Positions 6,189 to 8,151 of a DNA stretch of 8,151 nucleotides are shown here, one piece after another (the stretch's first letter is position 1; each line of letters begins with the position of its first letter). This DNA comes from Cytophagales bacterium (GTDB lineage Bacteria; Bacteroidota; Bacteroidia; Cytophagales; Cyclobacteriaceae), in NCBI GenBank assembly GCA_020063545.1, contig JAGUUF010000022.1, positions 1 to 8,151 on the forward strand, written 5' to 3'. A program made the position numbers and the translations under genes. Below the pieces are notes generated by a model, which was not told the origin of the DNA, searched no databases, and saw only the letters and a list, made by a program, of their open reading frames with translations.

Positions 6189-6459
6189 AGGGTTTGAATG
6201 CGTTTAAAATGAGTAAAACAATGCGATAAGATAAGACGAATACTGCAAAAATTCCTAATGGATGTGCATGCCATGATTCAGCTATTTCGCCACGAAACAA
6301 ATACCCAATTGATCTGCCCAATCCGCAACCGGGACAAATGGCAATGCCTGCATTTCCTAACGGACATAATGTAAAATGTCCAACAGATTGAGGAGCAATA
6401 GCCAAAGCAATTAATGCCAACAGCCAGATTGCGGCCTCACGCGGAATTCGTTTTACCAT
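6172..6459 (-). CDS. DUF2752 family membrane protein
   Basis: A 95-residue membrane protein matching DUF2752 (PF10825) by its hallmark CPLGNAGIAICPGCGLGRS (32-50), with Cys32, Cys42 and Cys45 and the CPGCGLGRS core. Hydrophobic spans are at about 9-25 and 67-87. The loop between the Cys motif and the second span includes SWHAHPLG (62-69), whose histidines are typical of the family. The paired cysteines and histidines could bind metal, but the function is unknown. It is the usual neighbour of TM2 proteins in Bacteroidota, and here it overlaps the TM2 gene by 17 bp. The start ATG at 6459 lies only 14 bp after a terminator-like hairpin, leaving little room for its own promoter. Confidence 0.9.
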   Translation of the reverse strand: MVKRIPREAAIWLLALIALAIAPQSVGHFTLCPLGNAGIAICPGCGLGRSIGYLFRGEIAESWHAHPLGIFAVFVLSYRIVLLILNAFKPYGQSN

Positions 6460-6463
6460 TTAC

Positions 6464-6504
6464 AGAAAATAAAGGCCCCTCCTTCCGCAAAGGAAAAAGG
6501 GGCC
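6464..6504 (-). terminator. Intrinsic terminator-like hairpin with T-rich tail, downstream of the 61-residue gene
   Basis: Read on the minus strand, GGCCCCT (6504-6498) pairs with AGGGGCC (6480-6474), enclosing a smaller CCTT/AAGG stem with a TGCGG loop and a 4-nt T bulge. The hairpin is followed by TTTATTTTCT (6473-6464). It begins 17 bp past the TAG stop (6522-6524) of the small protein gene, which is where a terminator for that gene would sit. It also lies immediately upstream of the co-directional DUF2752 start, so it could act as an attenuator if transcription reads through. Confidence 0.65.
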
Positions 6505-6521
6505 GGGTTTAACCATACCAG

Positions 6522-6707
6522 CTACGCAACCACGAAGCACCGGTTAAGAATGGCTTCGTGTTGATTCCCAAACCGGGCATAACACCAGCGTTTGAGTTCC
6601 TGAACTTCTTCGCGAATTAAAACTTTCAGGGCCTTGCGCAACTCTTTCTCAAAGAGCCGGGCATCAAAACTCACCTTGGTGAGTACAGACTTGAAGTAAT
6701 TCAGCAT
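6522..6707 (-). CDS. Small basic hypothetical protein, 61 residues
   Basis: I do not assign a family. The 61-residue product is rich in Lys, Arg and Glu with regularly spaced hydrophobics (FEKELRKALKVLIREEVQEL at 19-38), suggesting two or three amphipathic helices, and ends WCYARFGNQHEAILNRCF, with Cys42 and Cys57. It has no signal peptide or membrane span and should be cytosolic. The reading frame stays open upstream to 7100, but that part is antisense to batD and has poor protein character, so I chose the ATG at 6707. Support for a real gene: protein-like composition in an otherwise gene-free stretch, a terminator-like hairpin 17 bp after the stop, and a plausible promoter upstream. It resembles short conserved hypothetical proteins I have seen in Bacteroidota genomes (recollection, not a search). 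Confidence 0.68.
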   Translation of the reverse strand: MLNYFKSVLTKVSFDARLFEKELRKALKVLIREEVQELKRWCYARFGNQHEAILNRCFVVA

Positions 6708-6763
6708 GTCAGCAATTTTAAATAGGTTGGAAGAGTTAAAAAATGTGCTGTCGTTGAAACAGT

Positions 6764-6794
6764 TAAATTTAGCACCCGGTAAAATCAACTGAAA
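6764..6794 (-). promoter_or_regulatory. Candidate Bacteroidota promoter for the 61-residue gene
   Basis: On the minus strand, TTTC (6794-6791) lies exactly 19 bp upstream of TAAATTTA (6771-6764). The phylum's consensus is TTTG, about 19 bp, then TAnnTTTG, so each box has one mismatch at its last base. The transcript would begin near 6757 and have a leader of about 50 nt before the ATG at 6707. Confidence 0.35.
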
Positions 6795-6803
6795 GAACAT
6801 TTT

Positions 6804-6811
6804 TAGTTTTG
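6804..6811 (+). promoter_or_regulatory. Candidate -7 box for batD
   Basis: TAGTTTTG matches the Bacteroidota -7 consensus TAnnTTTG in full and lies 26 bp before the batD ATG, giving a leader of about 20 nt. No TTG/TTTG -33 box is seen 17-23 bp upstream, so the assignment rests on the -7 box and its position. The 130-bp region 6708-6837 holds this box and the divergent candidate promoter of the small gene; nothing else stands out. Confidence 0.45.
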
Positions 6812-6837
6812 TAACGATAAAACTGGTACAGAGATTG

Positions 6838-8151
6838 ATGCTAACGCGACTTTTTTTTGCCTTCCTTATCCTGGCTTTACAACCGGTATGCGGTTGGGCC
6901 CAGCATATCCAGATTGCGCTTGGTCCGGATGAAATTGGCGAAAACCAGGCCTGGACCATTACCATAACCGTGCAAAACGACCGGCTTAAAAGTTTCGACA
7001 ACTTCCCCGAAATCCAGGGCTTTCGCAAGCGCGGCCAGTCCACCTCATCGCAAACCAACATCATTAACGGGCAGGTTTCATCCTCGCAAAGTGTTATCAT
7101 GACCTACGCCCCCATTAAACAGGGTATGGTGATTGTGCCCCCGTTTAAGATGACCGTGAACGACCAGGTTGTATCATCTGCCGGCAAACGCGTAACCGTT
7201 GGCCCCCCGGTGCAGCAGCAGCGCGATCCCTTCAGAAGTTTTTTCGAACGCGATGACTTTATGGGCAACACCCCCACCGAATTCATCGACATAAAAGAAG
7301 ATGCTTTTTTTGCGCTAACCACCAACAAGGATGAGGTGTTTGTAGGCGAAGGATTCAACGCCACGCTTGCATTTTACGTGGCCGAATCAAACCAGGCCCC
7401 GCTGTACTGGTACCAGATCAGCAAGCAGGTTTCGGAAATCGTTAAAAAAATAAAGCCGCAAAACTGCTGGGAGGAAAATTTTTCCATCGAAAACATTGAA
7501 GGCGCACGCGTTGAATTGAGCGGAAAAGGCTATACGCAGTACAAAATTTACCAGGCTACCTACTTTCCAATCAATACCCAACCGATTCGTTTCCCCAGTG
7601 TGCCGCTTGAAATGATTAAGTACAAAGTGGCTAAAAATCCTTCCTTCTTCGGCCAAAACCGGCAGGAGGATTTCAAAACGTTTTACAGCAAACCAAAAAC
7701 GGTTTTGGTAAAAGAACTTCCGCCCCACCCGCTTCGCGACCAGGTTGCTGTTGGTGATTATAAACTTGAAGAAAAAATAGCTACCACACGGTTACAAACC
7801 GGCAAAAGCATTTCGTATGATTTTATCATTTACGGTGAGGGAAATATTTCGGGCATCCCCAAGCCACCGGTCGAATCAAATCCTCATTTTGACTTTTATG
7901 AACCAAACGTAAAGCAAAACATTACCCGCCAGGGCAACCGTGTAACCGGTACGAAATCATTCAATTATTTTATCATTCCAAAAGAACCGGGCACCTATAA
8001 CCTGGGCGACTACTTCAGGTGGATTTACTTTAATCCCACCCGAAAAACGTACGATACGCTGATTGCCAGTACCAGCTTACAGGTTGAAGGCGAAAGCCTC
8101 AAAAACGAAGCCATCGAATCGGTTGATGGCGGCTCGTTCTACGATAAAATC
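6838..8151 (+). CDS. batD: BatD-like protein (Bacteroides aerotolerance family), 3' end outside the window
   Basis: The frame is open from the ATG at 6838 to the last base, giving 438 residues without a stop. A Sec signal peptide is clear: MLTRLFFAFLILALQPVCGWAQ, with probable SPase I cleavage after Ala21. Cys18 is not in a lipobox. The exported part shows BatD features: a beta-rich N-terminal domain beginning QIALGPDEIGENQAWTITIT, QGFRKRGQSTSSQTNIINGQ (60-79), the linker RDPFRSFFERDDF (129-141), a second beta domain opening FIDIKEDAFFALTTNKDEVFVGEGFNATL, and RFPSVPLEM (251-259). Known BatD proteins continue to about 550-620 residues, usually with a C-terminal membrane anchor, so perhaps a quarter is missing. 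Family knowledge: Bat proteins are envelope proteins often encoded beside a MoxR ATPase and VWA proteins and were linked to oxygen tolerance in Bacteroides; the biochemical role is unsettled. No bat genes lie upstream here. Confidence 0.9.
   Translation, partial: MLTRLFFAFLILALQPVCGWAQHIQIALGPDEIGENQAWTITITVQNDRLKSFDNFPEIQGFRKRGQSTSSQTNIINGQVSSSQSVIMTYAPIKQGMVIVPPFKMTVNDQVVSSAGKRVTVGPPVQQQRDPFRSFFERDDFMGNTPTEFIDIKEDAFFALTTNKDEVFVGEGFNATLAFYVAESNQAPLYWYQISKQVSEIVKKIKPQNCWEENFSIENIEGARVELSGKGYTQYKIYQATYFPINTQPIRFPSVPLEMIKYKVAKNPSFFGQNRQEDFKTFYSKPKTVLVKELPPHPLRDQVAVGDYKLEEKIATTRLQTGKSISYDFIIYGEGNISGIPKPPVESNPHFDFYEPNVKQNITRQGNRVTGTKSFNYFIIPKEPGTYNLGDYFRWIYFNPTRKTYDTLIASTSLQVEGESLKNEAIESVDGGSFYDKI

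Noticed and set aside
6708..7100. N-terminal extension of the 61-residue protein to a start at 7100
   Set aside because: It is antisense to the batD signal peptide and first domain and crosses the whole intergenic region; only the part after the ATG at 6707 looks like protein.

Overview
The window reads as chromosomal DNA of a member of the Bacteroidota, probably a Cytophagales-like lineage (inferred, moderate confidence). The grounds are a batD-type gene, an adjacent DUF2752/TM2 membrane-protein pair, starts mostly without a Shine-Dalgarno sequence, TAnnTTTG-like -7 boxes in two intergenic regions, and two kinds of short intergenic repeat (a 16-bp tandem array and a GC-rich palindromic element) of styles I associate with this phylum. 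GC content looks intermediate and codon use looks uniform. I see no mobile genes, tRNA, rRNA or CRISPR.

Layout. Positions 1-80 hold the end of a 16-bp tandem repeat. Next comes a leftward PF00756-type esterase gene (85-897, TTG start). It diverges across a 73-bp gap from a compact rightward five-gene operon (971-5831): an alpha/beta-hydrolase; an ATP-grasp ligase; a GCS2/YbdK-type carboxylate-amine ligase; a class I glutamine amidotransferase-like protein; and a 397-residue protein with an ATP-grasp-like C-terminal half. Gaps are 5 bp, 43 bp, then two 4-bp ATGA overlaps. The 43-bp gap is filled by a palindromic repeat. A leftward group converges on the operon: DUF2752 and TM2-domain membrane proteins that overlap each other, preceded by a 61-residue small protein and a terminator-like hairpin. 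A rightward batD gene starts at 6838 and runs off the window.

How the genes may work together. The operon combines two kinds of amide-bond-forming ligase (ATP-grasp and GCS2, the folds used by glutathione-type pathways), a glutaminase-like domain that could supply ammonia or act on a gamma-glutamyl bond, and a serine hydrolase. The most economical reading is a cytoplasmic pathway that builds a small peptide-like or amide-linked metabolite, or modifies a peptide, by successive ATP-dependent steps. The substrates cannot be read from the sequence. This operon is the best candidate here for an undescribed system. The flanking genes (batD, TM2, DUF2752) look like ordinary Bacteroidota envelope genes.
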